Counted from the stretch's first letter, positions 8,220 to 16,361 are shown. The stretch: 20,776 nucleotides of DNA from Candidatus Acetothermia bacterium (GCA_011057175.1 DSBZ01000248.1:1-20776); one strand, 5' to 3'. Program-made: numbers and translations. The notes: generated from the letters alone by a model not told the origin.

Positions 8220-8225
8220 TGCGCC

Positions 8226-9563
8226 ATGGCGCGGTGGATCCTCCATGTGGATATGGACGCGTTCTTCGCCTCCGTGGAGCAACTCGATCGGCCCGAGCTC
8301 CGCGGCCGGCCAGTGATCGTGGGCGGGTTAGGCCGGCGCGGGGTGGTCTCCACGGCGTCCTACGAGGCGCGCGCGTTCGGCGTGCACTCGGCCATGCCGA
8401 CCGCCAGAGCGCGCAAACTCTGTCCGCACGGTGTGTTCCTCGCCCCGCGGTTCGCGCGGTACGAGGAAGTAGCGGCCACAATGCGGACGATCCTGAGCGC
8501 GTTCAGTCCCGTCGTGGAGCCGCTGTCGTTGGACGAGGCGTTTGTGGATCTCACCGGCACGGAGCGCCTCCACGGGCCGGTGGAGCGGACGGCGGGGGAG
8601 ATCCATCGCCGCATCCGGACCGAGACGGGCGTTCCGTGTTCCGTGGGCCTGGCCCCGAACAAGCTCCTCGCCAAGCTCGCCTCAGAAGCGGCCAAGCCGG
8701 GAGGGGCACACATCGTGCACGAGGAGGACGTGGAGGGGTTCCTCTCTCCCCTCTCCGTGAGCCGGCTGTGGGGGGTAGGGCCCCAGACGACCCGGAAGCT
8801 CGCCGAGCGGGGCGTCCACACGGTGGGGGACCTGCGCCGCGTGGATGCGAGCCTCCTTCACTCGTGGTTCGGGCCCGCCGCGGGCGCGCAACTGTGGCGA
8901 CTGGCGCGTGGACTCGACGAATCCCCGGTCCACTCAACGCGGGACGCGAAGTCGATCTCCCAGGAGGTGACCTATCCTGAGGACCTGTTCCGGGAAGAGG
9001 ACATCGCGCGCGAGCTGAGGCAGCTGGCGGTGGCGGCAGCGAGCCGCCTCGCCGAGGAGGGGTGGCTCGCCACCACGGTGCGGATCAAGATCCGGTGGGC
9101 GGATTTCACCACCCGCACCCGCCAGGTTCGCTTGCCCGAGCCGACCGATCATCCCGTGCTGATCGCCGATGAGGCGGTGGCGCTGCTCAGGCGGGGCGAA
9201 GTCCATCCCGAAGTCGGGGTGAGGCTCCTTGGGGTCGGCCTGGCCGGGCTCGTTGCGGCGACGTTCCGTCCCGCACACCTGTTCGTCCCCCTTCAGCTCG
9301 GCGCGGCCCTTCAACAGATCCGCTCCCGTCACGGAGCGCATCCCCTGTCGCTGGGGGTCCCCGGCGAGGGGCATCCGCGGCCCGAGGTCGGTATACTGGA
9401 TTCAGGTGCGAAGGATGATGCAGATGCTGAAATGGATGAGCGCGGTCGCGGCAGGGGTGGGGGCGGCGGTGTTGGGGAGCGCAATCGAGCTATGCGACTA
9501 CCGAACTCCGACCACGGAATTCCTCCAAGGCAAGGTCTCGTTCTTCTACCAACACGTGGATGA
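8226..9563 (+). CDS. dinB: DNA polymerase IV (Y-family)
   Basis: An error-prone translesion polymerase that bypasses damaged template bases. The 445-residue frame contains the palm and fingers with HVDMDAFFASVEQ (7-19; metal-binding Asp9 and steric-gate Phe13), SYEARAFGVHSAMPTARARK (45-64), and SLDEAFVDLTG (101-111; Asp103/Glu104). It also has CSVGLAPNKLLAKLASEAAK (138-157), the thumb helix-hairpin-helix LWGVGPQTTRKLAERG (181-196), and the little-finger domain (about 243-378). The ATG at 8226 starts at the conserved N-terminus. Upstream in-frame codons have no conservation, and an ATG at 8208 (six codons earlier) is a weaker alternative. Homology appears to end near residue 380. The last ~60 residues are low-complexity, Gly/Arg/Asp-rich, and read through the start of the next gene. 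No clear beta-clamp-binding QLxLF motif is seen. Confidence 0.95.
   Translation: MARWILHVDMDAFFASVEQLDRPELRGRPVIVGGLGRRGVVSTASYEARAFGVHSAMPTARARKLCPHGVFLAPRFARYEEVAATMRTILSAFSPVVEPLSLDEAFVDLTGTERLHGPVERTAGEIHRRIRTETGVPCSVGLAPNKLLAKLASEAAKPGGAHIVHEEDVEGFLSPLSVSRLWGVGPQTTRKLAERGVHTVGDLRRVDASLLHSWFGPAAGAQLWRLARGLDESPVHSTRDAKSISQEVTYPEDLFREEDIARELRQLAVAAASRLAEEGWLATTVRIKIRWADFTTRTRQVRLPEPTDHPVLIADEAVALLRRGEVHPEVGVRLLGVGLAGLVAATFRPAHLFVPLQLGAALQQIRSRHGAHPLSLGVPGEGHPRPEVGILDSGAKDDADAEMDERGRGRGGGGGVGERNRAMRLPNSDHGIPPRQGLVLLPTRG
9392..9397 (+). promoter_or_regulatory. Possible -10 element for the outer-membrane protein gene
   Basis: TATACT lies 17 nt before the ATG at 9415, inside the 3' part of the dinB frame. 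No convincing -35 hexamer is found at 16-18 nt spacing. It is a lone near-consensus -10 in very G+C-rich sequence, so it is only suggestive. Confidence 0.3.
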
Positions 9564-10527
9564 CCCGACTACGCCGGGGTTCACCCTGAGCGCGGGCTGG
9601 CTATCGTTCGATGCGCGCCGCCAGCACGACAGCCCCGCGGAGGGGTTCACCCTCGGGGGAGGGGGTCAGCTGACCTTCCGCTCCCTGGACCTCGTCCAGG
9701 CGCGGGTGGAAGCGAGCGGGGCGGTCCGCCAGTACTTGGGCCGAAGCCTGCCCCTCTACTCTTTCGGGGGGTTCGAGATCGCCTTGGACAAGGCGGCTCC
9801 TCAACCGCGGGTCGAGGTCGAGGCGGGGTTGGGACATGGCCGCTTCTACAACGTGACCCCGCTCGCCAAGGCGATCCAGATCGAAGCCGTGCTCATCGCC
9901 CGGGGGGTCATCCCCGCGGCCCTTGCCGAGGATGTCCTCCTGGCGGTGGCCGTGGCGATTGGGGAGGAGGGCACCGCGGCGGAGCGCGCGGAGCACGTCG
10001 TTGCTCTCATCGAGCAGGCACTGAGCGACCAGGACCTGCCACGGAAGCTCGATGCCGCAACCGGGCTCGCGATCGAGCAGATCATCGCCCAGACCGGGCG
10101 GGAGAGGCATTGCGGCTGGACGGCCCAGGCGGGGATCGCGTACGAGATCTTCGACCCCAAGGGTGGCCCGCGCGACCTCTTGATCTCGCTGGCGCTCGAT
10201 GCGGCTGTGGCCACGGACGCGAACTCCCAGCTCCTCCTGCGATCGAAGGTCGCCGGCCCGTACTGGATCACCGACCAGTACACCCTCGTCCTGGAGGTGA
10301 CGTTCGAGACGAGACTCGACGATGTCATCACCTTCTCCACTCGGTACAGCCTGTTTCAGGACAAGCCGCGGGGGCAGCTTCCGGCGGGGACCCAGTCCGC
10401 CCTGTTCCAGCTGGAGATGAGCTGGGGCTGGGTCGGCGTTTCCCTGCAGATGGAGTTCGCGAAGGTAGCGGAGGCCCCGGCGTGGAAGCAGAGCATCATC
10501 ATCTCGTCCACCGCGTACCTGTGGTGA
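9415..10527 (+). CDS. Predicted outer-membrane beta-barrel protein with a helical insertion, function unknown
   Basis: I do not recognise a named family. The 370-residue protein begins with a signal-peptide-like segment ([20 protein letters not shown], from residue 4). Residues about 35-145 and 233-370 show alternating hydrophobic/polar strands rich in Gly and aromatics ([54 protein letters not shown]). The C-terminus [11 protein letters not shown] ends in an aromatic residue, like the beta-signal recognised by the BAM complex. Between the strand blocks is a helical, acidic region (about 148-230: [20 protein letters not shown] ...) after [10 protein letters not shown]. Start choice: ATG at 9415 or, nine bases later, ATG 9424, which has AAGGA eight bases upstream; both keep the signal peptide. 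Its 5' end overlaps dinB in another frame, and its TGA overlaps the yidD GTG (GTGA). A role in envelope structure or transport is inference only. Confidence 0.8.
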   Translation: MMQMLKWMSAVAAGVGAAVLGSAIELCDYRTPTTEFLQGKVSFFYQHVDDPTTPGFTLSAGWLSFDARRQHDSPAEGFTLGGGGQLTFRSLDLVQARVEASGAVRQYLGRSLPLYSFGGFEIALDKAAPQPRVEVEAGLGHGRFYNVTPLAKAIQIEAVLIARGVIPAALAEDVLLAVAVAIGEEGTAAERAEHVVALIEQALSDQDLPRKLDAATGLAIEQIIAQTGRERHCGWTAQAGIAYEIFDPKGGPRDLLISLALDAAVATDANSQLLLRSKVAGPYWITDQYTLVLEVTFETRLDDVITFSTRYSLFQDKPRGQLPAGTQSALFQLEMSWGWVGVSLQMEFAKVAEAPAWKQSIIISSTAYLW

Positions 10528-10742
10528 GACGATGGCGGCAGATGCTCGTCCTCCCGCTGTACGCCTACCAGCGGATCGTGTCCCCCGTTCTCCCCCCGCG
10601 GTGCCGGTTCCATCCCTCGTGCTCGGAGTACGCCCGGCAAGCCGTGCTGCGCTACGGGCTCCTTCGTGGCGGGTGGCTCTCCCTGCGGCGCCTCGCCCGC
10701 TGTGGCCCGTGGCACCCGGGAGGCAATGACCCCGTGCCCTAA
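10524..10742 (+). CDS. yidD: Membrane protein insertion efficiency factor YidD
   Basis: A small (72-residue) amphipathic, membrane-associated protein thought to help YidC-dependent insertion of inner-membrane proteins. Almost the whole length is family-typical: [40 protein letters not shown], and [18 protein letters not shown] at the C-terminus. The three conserved cysteines are at 27, 33 and 60. Start: GTG at 10524, whose last two bases plus the next A form the stop of the preceding gene (GTGA overlap), giving a normal length; an adjacent GTG at 10521 or ATG at 10542 are alternatives. The usual neighbours (rpmH, rnpA, yidC) are absent; here it is coupled to an outer-membrane protein gene. 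Its TAA overlaps the convergent M20 peptidase stop by 4 nt. Confidence 0.95.
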   Translation: MRRWRQMLVLPLYAYQRIVSPVLPPRCRFHPSCSEYARQAVLRYGLLRGGWLSLRRLARCGPWHPGGNDPVP

Positions 10743-11893
10743 GCTCCCGCGAACTCCACCCGAACCCGGTGGAAGAGGGCGGGATCGGTCCACAGATCGA
10801 GGCACACCGCAGCGAGGGCCTTCGCCGCGGCGAGCATCGCTTCCTTCGCCGGCTCGGATCGGGCGGCCTCGCAGAACTTCCGGGAGTGGCCAGGGATCAC
10901 GCCCGGGCCGATCCGGATGTAGGGGTGGATCGCTGGCACCTCCCACGATACATCGCCCATGTCCGTGGACCCCATGCCCCCCTCGGGCTTCTCCACCGGG
11001 TAACCGAGGAGCTCGATGTGGCGGGCGAAGGCAGCGGCGAGCGCTCGATTGGGCCGGATCGCCTTGTAGGCGTGACCGACCAAGCGGAAGTCGAGCTTCG
11101 CCCCCGTGGCGAGGGCCGCCCCTTGGGCACAGCGGCGGAGCTTCTCCACGAGCTCGTCCCGGTACTCGTTCTCCGCCGCCCGCACGTAGAAGCGTGCCGC
11201 AGCGTATTCGGGCACGATGTTCGGCTTGAGGCCGCCGTGGGTGATGATCCCGTGGATGCGCGCCCCGTCCCGGATGTGCTGGCGGAGGGCATTCAGGCCG
11301 ATGAACGTCTGAATCACGGCATCGAGGGCATTGACCCCCTTATCCGGCTCGGACGAGGCGTGGGCCGCCACGCCCTGGAACGCGATCTCGACCTCGGTGA
11401 TGGCGAGCGACCCGCGGTCGACGAGGGTTCGATCCGAAGGGTGGACCATCATCGCCGCGTCCAGGTCCCGGAACAGGCCGGCCTGGATGAGCTTGACCTT
11501 CCCCCCTCCGCCCTCCTCGGCGGGGGTCCCGAGGACGACGAGGGTTCCCGGGACCTCGCCCTTGACCGCGGCGAGGCCGAGAGCTGCCCCCACCGCGATC
11601 GTGGCGATCAGGTTGTGACCGCAAGCGTGGCCGAGCTCGGGGAGGGCATCGTACTCGGCGAGGAGCGCCACGCGGGGGCCCGGTTTCTGTGCGGGATGGA
11701 CGGCGCGGAACGCCGTGGGGAGGCCGCCTGCGCCCCGCTCCACCGCGAACCCTCCCTCCTCCAGCGCCTCCTCGAGCCACGCGGCGGCCTTGTGTTCCTC
11801 GAACCCGAGCTCGGGATGGGCGTGGATCCTGAGCGCGAGGTCCCACAGCTGGGGTGCGAGCTCGTCGATCCGCTGCCAGACGCGCTGCCTCAT
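10739..11893 (-). CDS. M20-family metallo-amidohydrolase (AbgB/PM20D2-like)
   Basis: A zinc-dependent amidohydrolase/dipeptidase of the M20 family, 384 residues, with no signal peptide. Metal-site motifs are LGHACGHN (87-94), PAEEGGGGK (124-132) and GHSRKF (335-340); the dimerisation domain starts near residue 165 ([20 protein letters not shown], 165-184). The [20 protein letters not shown] block (308-327) resembles AbgB (p-aminobenzoyl-glutamate hydrolase subunit) and PM20D2 dipeptidases more than DapE or ArgE. The exact substrate, probably an N-acyl amino acid or dipeptide-like molecule, is not decided. Start: the ATG at 11893 overlaps the ctpA stop as ATGA. A longer open frame upstream is a shadow inside ctpA. 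It is the last gene of the GH57-glgC-fba-pfkA-ctpA string. Confidence 0.92.
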   Translation of the reverse strand: MRQRVWQRIDELAPQLWDLALRIHAHPELGFEEHKAAAWLEEALEEGGFAVERGAGGLPTAFRAVHPAQKPGPRVALLAEYDALPELGHACGHNLIATIAVGAALGLAAVKGEVPGTLVVLGTPAEEGGGGKVKLIQAGLFRDLDAAMMVHPSDRTLVDRGSLAITEVEIAFQGVAAHASSEPDKGVNALDAVIQTFIGLNALRQHIRDGARIHGIITHGGLKPNIVPEYAAARFYVRAAENEYRDELVEKLRRCAQGAALATGAKLDFRLVGHAYKAIRPNRALAAAFARHIELLGYPVEKPEGGMGSTDMGDVSWEVPAIHPYIRIGPGVIPGHSRKFCEAARSEPAKEAMLAAAKALAAVCLDLWTDPALFHRVRVEFAGA

Positions 11894-13029
11894 CGCCCTG
11901 CTCCCACTGGCACTCCCACCTGCTCGCGGATCCAGGCCAATGCGGCCTCGAGCTCGGGGTCCCCTCTCTCGCCCTCCCTCCGCTCGACGAGGATGTCCGG
12001 GGTCAATCCCACATCGTGAACGCTGCGTCCCGCGGGGGTGAAGTACTCCCCCGTGGTGAGCTTGATCGCCCCCCCATCGGCGAGCTGCATCACGATCTCC
12101 TGAACGAGGCCCTTCCCGAACGTCGGGGTGCCGACGAGGACCCCCGTCCCGTGGTCCTGGATCGCTCCGGCCATGATCTCGGAGGCCGACGCTGTCCCCC
12201 TGTTGACGAGGACGGCAAGCGGCAGGTTGGGGACACTGTTGCCGCGGGAGGTATACGTTCGCTCGCCGAACGACGGGCCGCGGGTGACGACGACCACGCC
12301 CCGGTCCACGAAGTAGCTCGTCGCCTCCACCGCGGCGGACAGGATCCCGCCGGGGTTGTTGCGGAGGTCGATCACGAGGCCGGCCAGGTCCTGAAGGGGG
12401 AACGAGAAGAGCGCCTTTCCAAGGAGGCCCGGGGTATCGAAGTCGAACCGCAGAATTCGTACGTAGCCAACCTTCTCCTCGGGACGGTACTCGGCAAGGA
12501 CCCCTTCGATCTGGATCCGCTGCCGGATGAGCGGGACCTCCCGCACCGTCCCGTCCTCGTGCTGGAGCGTGAGGACGACGGTCGTCCCTGCCGGGCCGCG
12601 GATGCGCGAGGACGCCTTCTCCAGGGTCCACCCTTCAGTGGACTCCCCATCCACGGCCTGGATCCAGTCCCCAGGGCGGATGCCCCCCGCTTCAGCCGGG
12701 GTGCCGGGGAACGGCGTGACCACGGTGATCCGTCCCTCGCGGATCGTGATCTCGATCCCGACCCCGGAGTACTCCCCAGACAGGGAATCCTGCCAACTCC
12801 GGTACTCCTCGGGGGTGAAGAACGTAGAGTAGGGATCGCCGAGGGCATCGATCACGCCCCCGATCGCGCCATGGAGGAGGTCGGTATCGGAGATCTCGTC
12901 GGACCGGTAGTAGTAGTAGCGGATGACCTGATAGACCTGGTCGAGGGGCGAGAACGGGGCATCGCCGGGGCCGGCGCCCACAGCGAGCACGCCGAGGAAG
13001 AGGACGACCAGCAGCGACTTCCGCATCAT
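11890..13029 (-). CDS. ctpA: Carboxyl-terminal processing protease (S41 family)
   Basis: A periplasmic or membrane-anchored serine protease that trims or degrades proteins from their C-termini. The 379 residues include a signal/anchor segment (MMRKSLLVVLFLGVLAVGAG, 1-20), an N-terminal helical part with GDPYSTFFTPEEY (65-77), a PDZ domain (about 84-170, with PGTPAEAGGIRPGDWI at 108-123) and the S41 catalytic core. The likely Ser/Lys dyad is Ser281 in VNRGTASASE and Lys306 in TFGKGLVQ, with Asp292 and Gln310 at the positions expected from E. coli Prc spacing. GLVIDLRNNPGG (217-228) is the conserved substrate strand. Start: ATG 13029 has GAGGTGA 5 nt upstream; an ATG at 13095 would lie inside pfkA and precede the signal peptide with 22 unrelated residues. 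It is 5 nt after pfkA and coupled to the M20 gene. Confidence 0.95.
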   Translation of the reverse strand: MMRKSLLVVLFLGVLAVGAGPGDAPFSPLDQVYQVIRYYYYRSDEISDTDLLHGAIGGVIDALGDPYSTFFTPEEYRSWQDSLSGEYSGVGIEITIREGRITVVTPFPGTPAEAGGIRPGDWIQAVDGESTEGWTLEKASSRIRGPAGTTVVLTLQHEDGTVREVPLIRQRIQIEGVLAEYRPEEKVGYVRILRFDFDTPGLLGKALFSFPLQDLAGLVIDLRNNPGGILSAAVEATSYFVDRGVVVVTRGPSFGERTYTSRGNSVPNLPLAVLVNRGTASASEIMAGAIQDHGTGVLVGTPTFGKGLVQEIVMQLADGGAIKLTTGEYFTPAGRSVHDVGLTPDILVERREGERGDPELEAALAWIREQVGVPVGAGR

Positions 13030-13034
13030 ACGGC

Positions 13035-13041
13035 TCACCTC
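13035..13041 (-). promoter_or_regulatory. Shine-Dalgarno deciding the ctpA start
   Basis: On the minus strand GAGGTGA lies five bases before the ATG at 13029. Its TGA is the pfkA stop codon, so termination of pfkA and initiation of ctpA are interlocked. It supports the start that directly precedes the signal peptide. Confidence 0.6.
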
Positions 13042-14114
13042 ACTCCGATGTTCCGGGCCAGGGCGAGGAACTCCGGCCCGACCGGCTTCGGACACCCGGC
13101 GAGGGCCTCGGCAAGGGGGACGGGCACCACGTCGGGGCCACGCAGGGCGGTCATCGCATCGTACCGACCGGCGAGAGCGAACTCCACCGCCGCGACCCCG
13201 AACCGCGTGGCCAGGAGGCGGTCGAACGGGGTGGCAACCCCTCCCCGCTGGAGGTAGGAGAGCGCGGTGACGCGGGGGGTCAGCGGGAGGTTCTCCTTGT
13301 CGAGCTCGGCGGCGAGCCAGTACCCCACTCCCCCGAGCTGGGTGTGCCCGAACGCATCCACCCGGCCCTCCTGAGCCACCTGTTTCCCCCCGAGCTCGGC
13401 CGGCCGCGCCCCCTCAGCGACGACGATGATCGAGAACCTGCGGCCCGCCTCCAACCGCTGGCGGAGGGCATCCGCCACCTCGCGAACCGAAAACGGCTCT
13501 TCCGGAGCGAGGATCACATCCGCGCCTCCAGCCATGCCACCCAGGATCGCGATCCAGCCAGCATCCCGCCCCATGACCTCCACGATGAGCACACGGTGGT
13601 GGGCGTGGGCCGTCGTGTGCAGCCGGTCCAGGGCATCAGTGACGACAGCGAGGGCGGAATGGAAACCGATCGCGTAGTCCGTGCCCCCGATGTCGTTGTC
13701 GATCGTCTGGGGGATCCCCACCGCGTTCACCCCATAAGCGGCCAGGCGATGGGCGACGCCGAGGGTGTCATCGCCCCCGATCGCGATCAGAGCATCGATC
13801 TGCCGCCGGTGGAGCGTGTCCAGGATCCGCTCGACCTTGGGGGTCGGCTTCCACTCGCCCGTGGCCCGATCCTTCTCGAATGGGTTGGTGCGTGAGGTGC
13901 CGAGGATCGTTCCCCCGATGTGGAGGATCCCCGTCACCTCGGCCCGTCCGAGCGGCACGAGGTCGTCCTCCACCGGTCCCCTCCATCCGTCGCGGAACCC
14001 GACCACATCGAGGCCCGCCGGCTGCGCCCGCCGGACGATGGCCCGGATCGCGGCGTTGATCCCCGGGGAGTCCCCCCCGCCGGTCAAGACACCGATCCTC
14101 TCCAACTCAGACAT
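13035..14114 (-). CDS. pfkA: 6-phosphofructokinase (PfkA family), phosphoryl donor uncertain
   Basis: A cytosolic glycolytic enzyme phosphorylating fructose 6-phosphate to fructose 1,6-bisphosphate; 359 residues, like the ~340-360-residue mixed ATP/PPi group. Motifs: VLTGGGDSPGINAAIR (9-24), GGTILGTSRTNPF (67-79), IGGDDTLGVA (112-121), PQTIDNDIGGTDYAIGF (135-151, catalytic Asp139), EVMGRDAGWIA (179-189) and YLQRGG. At the position equivalent to E. coli Gly104 it has Asp116, a PPi-type feature. At the equivalent of Gly124 it has Gln136, where PPi enzymes usually have Lys and ATP enzymes Gly. The donor (PPi, ATP or both) therefore cannot be settled from sequence. The ATG at 14114 overlaps the fba 3' end by 8 nt, with GGGAGG upstream inside fba. 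Confidence 0.96.
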   Translation of the reverse strand: MSELERIGVLTGGGDSPGINAAIRAIVRRAQPAGLDVVGFRDGWRGPVEDDLVPLGRAEVTGILHIGGTILGTSRTNPFEKDRATGEWKPTPKVERILDTLHRRQIDALIAIGGDDTLGVAHRLAAYGVNAVGIPQTIDNDIGGTDYAIGFHSALAVVTDALDRLHTTAHAHHRVLIVEVMGRDAGWIAILGGMAGGADVILAPEEPFSVREVADALRQRLEAGRRFSIIVVAEGARPAELGGKQVAQEGRVDAFGHTQLGGVGYWLAAELDKENLPLTPRVTALSYLQRGGVATPFDRLLATRFGVAAVEFALAGRYDAMTALRGPDVVPVPLAEALAGCPKPVGPEFLALARNIGVR

Positions 14115-15105
14115 AGAGCGACTTCCCTCCCGATCCAGCTTGAACGATCATCTCCGCCGCTACGCTGCGAATCGCATTCTGGACTTCCCGTCCCACCACC
14201 CGCGGATCGAACACCTTCTTATTGGGGCGCCACTTCCCATTCTGGGCATCGAACGTGATCGGGTCGAACGCCGCCCCGATGGGGGGGAGGATCTCCGCTT
14301 TGCTCCTCGCGAAGAACTCCGCAGCGGCGCGGGCGTACACGTACTGGTAGGTCGTGTCCTTGTTCACCTTGCAGATCCCGGCCTGGATGAGGGTCCGCAC
14401 CTGATCCGCAGAGAGGCCCGAAGCGCCGTGGAGGACGAGCGGGCGGGCAAGCTCCGCCGCTGCGAGCCGGGCATCCACGGCCTGGGCGATGTCCGGCCGC
14501 AGCTCGAGCTCGCGGCCTGCCGACACCCCGTGTTCGGTCCCCACCGAGATCGCGAGGAGGTCGACCTCCGTCTCGGCGACGAAGCGCAGGGCCTCGTCAG
14601 GGTCCGTGTAGAACGCCTCATCCGAGGCGATCTCGTCCTCGACCCCCCGGATCAGCCCGAGCTCCCCCTCCACGAGGACCTCGTACGGCCGGGCGAGCTC
14701 GACCACAGCCCGCGTGGCGCGGACGTTGTCCGCGAGGGGCAACGCCGAGGCATCGATCATCACCGACGAACACAGGCCTTCGGCGAGGGCGGGGCGGATG
14801 AAGGCATCCACCTGGTCCGGGGTGACGTGATCGAGGTTCACGAACACCCCGATCTTCGTCTCGGCCGCCAGGGCCTGGACATAGCGGACGAGCGCGCGCA
14901 GTCCGGCGAGGGGGCGGCCCCCTCCGGCGAACTTCGCCGCTCCCAGCGAGACCTGCACGAGGAGATCGCTCCGCGCCCCCTCGTAGGCGGCGAGGATCCC
15001 GAGGAGCACGTTAGGTTCAGCGATGTTGCTCGCGATGAGGGCGAACCGCTCGGCCTTGGCCCGGCGGTACACCTGCCCCAGCTCTCTCCCTCCCAGATAC
15101 GGCAT
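14107..15105 (-). CDS. fba: Class II fructose-bisphosphate aldolase
   Basis: A zinc-dependent aldolase cleaving fructose 1,6-bisphosphate to the two triose phosphates; 332 residues. Family features include FALIASNIAEPNVLLGILAA (21-40), SDLLVQVSLGAAKFAGG (46-62), VNLDHVTPDQ (89-98; catalytic Asp92 and metal ligand His93) and SSVMIDAS (113-120). Others are VEGELGLIRGVEDE (145-158), ISVGTEHGVSAG (186-197; His192), LVLHGASGL (223-231; His226) and CKVNKDTTYQ (245-254). The first His of the usual HxDH motif is Asn, and the KVN(I/L)(D/A)T phosphate loop has Lys in place of the hydrophobic residue. Substrate preference might therefore differ from standard FbaA. Start: ATG 15105 with GAGGAGG four bases upstream (15110-15116). 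The gene is 29 nt after glgC and overlaps pfkA by 8 nt, fitting a shared glycolytic transcript. Confidence 0.93.
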   Translation of the reverse strand: MPYLGGRELGQVYRRAKAERFALIASNIAEPNVLLGILAAYEGARSDLLVQVSLGAAKFAGGGRPLAGLRALVRYVQALAAETKIGVFVNLDHVTPDQVDAFIRPALAEGLCSSVMIDASALPLADNVRATRAVVELARPYEVLVEGELGLIRGVEDEIASDEAFYTDPDEALRFVAETEVDLLAISVGTEHGVSAGRELELRPDIAQAVDARLAAAELARPLVLHGASGLSADQVRTLIQAGICKVNKDTTYQYVYARAAAEFFARSKAEILPPIGAAFDPITFDAQNGKWRPNKKVFDPRVVGREVQNAIRSVAAEMIVQAGSGGKSLYV

Positions 15106-15134
15106 GCGGCCTCCTCTGACCGGTGCTGATCTCG

Positions 15135-16361
15135 CTAGAACCGCGCTTCCTTGGGGATGACGACGATCCCCCTCTCGGTCACGGTGAACCGGCTCCGGTC
15201 TTGGTCGGGATTGTAACCGATGATCTCCCCGGGGGGGATACGGACCCCCTTGTCCACGATCGCGCGGCGGATCCGCGCTCCGCGCCCCACGTCCACCCCG
15301 GCGAGGAGGACCGAGTCCTCCACGGTGGCGAAGCTGTTCACGCGGACCCCCGGCGAGAGGATGGACCGCAAGACGTGGGACCCGGACACGATGCACCCCG
15401 GGGAGAGGAGCGAGCTTACGGCGCTTCCGGTCCGTCCTGGCTCCTCGTGCACCGTCTTCGCCGGCGGCCACGGCTCGTGGTGGGTGTGGATCGGCCACCG
15501 GCGATCGTAGAGGTCGAACTGGGGGGTCACCGCCACGAGGTCCATGTGCGCATCCCAGTAGGCATCCACTGTGCCCACGTCCCGCCAATAGGGGATGGGG
15601 TTCTTGTTTCCAAGCTCGAACGGGAACGCGACGACCCGGTCCTCCCCCACCATGCGGTTGACGATATCGCGGCCGAAGTCGTGGGACGAGCTGGAGTCGG
15701 CGGCATCCTCCTCGAGCCGCCGCGCCAGGATCTCGGGCCGAAACACGTAAATCCCCATCGAGGCGAGGCATACCCCCGGATCGTCGGGGGATGGGGTGGG
15801 CTCGGCCGGCTTCTCCTGGAAGCGGAGGACCCTGCGCTCCCCGTCCACGATGAGGACCCCAAGCTGCCCTGCCGCCGCGGCGCGGGGCACGGCGAGTGTG
15901 GCCACCGTGAGGTCGGCCCTTGCCTCGCGGTGGTGGTCGAGCATGACCCGGTAGTCCATCTTGTATACATGGTCGCCTGCGAGGATGAGGATCGCCTCCG
16001 GCGGCCCATGCTCGGCGGCGAACCGCTCCACTGAGTACCAGTTCTGCCAGATCGCGTCGGCCGTCCCGAGGTACCAATGGTCGGCGATCCGCTGCTGGGG
16101 TGGGATGGTAGTGATGAACTCCCCCACCGCCGGGGAGAAGACCGCCCACCCCTGGTGGATGTGTCGTTCCAGCGACAGGGACTTGTACTGGGTGAGGACG
16201 AACACCTGCCGGAGCCCGGAGTGGAGGCAGTTGGTGAGGGTGAAGTCGATGATCCGGTACAGGCCAGCAAACGGGACCGCGGGCTTGGCCCGGTCCCGAG
16301 TCAACGGGTACAGCCGTTCCCCTCGTCCCCCTGCCAGCACGAACGTCACAACCCCGCGCAC
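15135..16361 (-). CDS. glgC: Glucose-1-phosphate adenylyltransferase
   Basis: ADP-glucose pyrophosphorylase makes ADP-glucose from glucose 1-phosphate and ATP, normally the regulated step of bacterial glycogen synthesis. The 408 residues comprise a nucleotidyltransferase domain and a C-terminal left-handed beta-helix (about 300-400). The first carries LAGGRGERLYPLTRDRAKPA (9-28), YRIIDFTLTNCLHSGL, GTADAIWQN (99-107), LAGDHVYKMDY (127-137), FQEKP (181-185) and PYWRDVGTVDAYW (257-269); the helix has repeated SPGCIV/SPGVRV/GVDVGRGARI turns. The start is a GTG (16361) with AAGGAGG five bases upstream. Glycogen synthase and branching enzyme are not in the window. It follows the GH57 gene by 66 nt and precedes fba by 29 nt, tying storage-glucan metabolism to glycolysis. 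Confidence 0.97.
   Translation of the reverse strand: MRGVVTFVLAGGRGERLYPLTRDRAKPAVPFAGLYRIIDFTLTNCLHSGLRQVFVLTQYKSLSLERHIHQGWAVFSPAVGEFITTIPPQQRIADHWYLGTADAIWQNWYSVERFAAEHGPPEAILILAGDHVYKMDYRVMLDHHREARADLTVATLAVPRAAAAGQLGVLIVDGERRVLRFQEKPAEPTPSPDDPGVCLASMGIYVFRPEILARRLEEDAADSSSSHDFGRDIVNRMVGEDRVVAFPFELGNKNPIPYWRDVGTVDAYWDAHMDLVAVTPQFDLYDRRWPIHTHHEPWPPAKTVHEEPGRTGSAVSSLLSPGCIVSGSHVLRSILSPGVRVNSFATVEDSVLLAGVDVGRGARIRRAIVDKGVRIPPGEIIGYNPDQDRSRFTVTERGIVVIPKEARF

Noticed and set aside
8079..8225. A LexA/SOS operator controlling dinB
   Set aside because: A GAAC half-site is present on the minus strand but no matching inverted GTTC at the right spacing, and no other palindrome stands out.
10739..12631. 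A 630-codon frame extending the M20 peptidase upstream
   Set aside because: The extra N-terminus is an out-of-frame shadow of ctpA, and the ATGA overlap at 11893 marks the true start.
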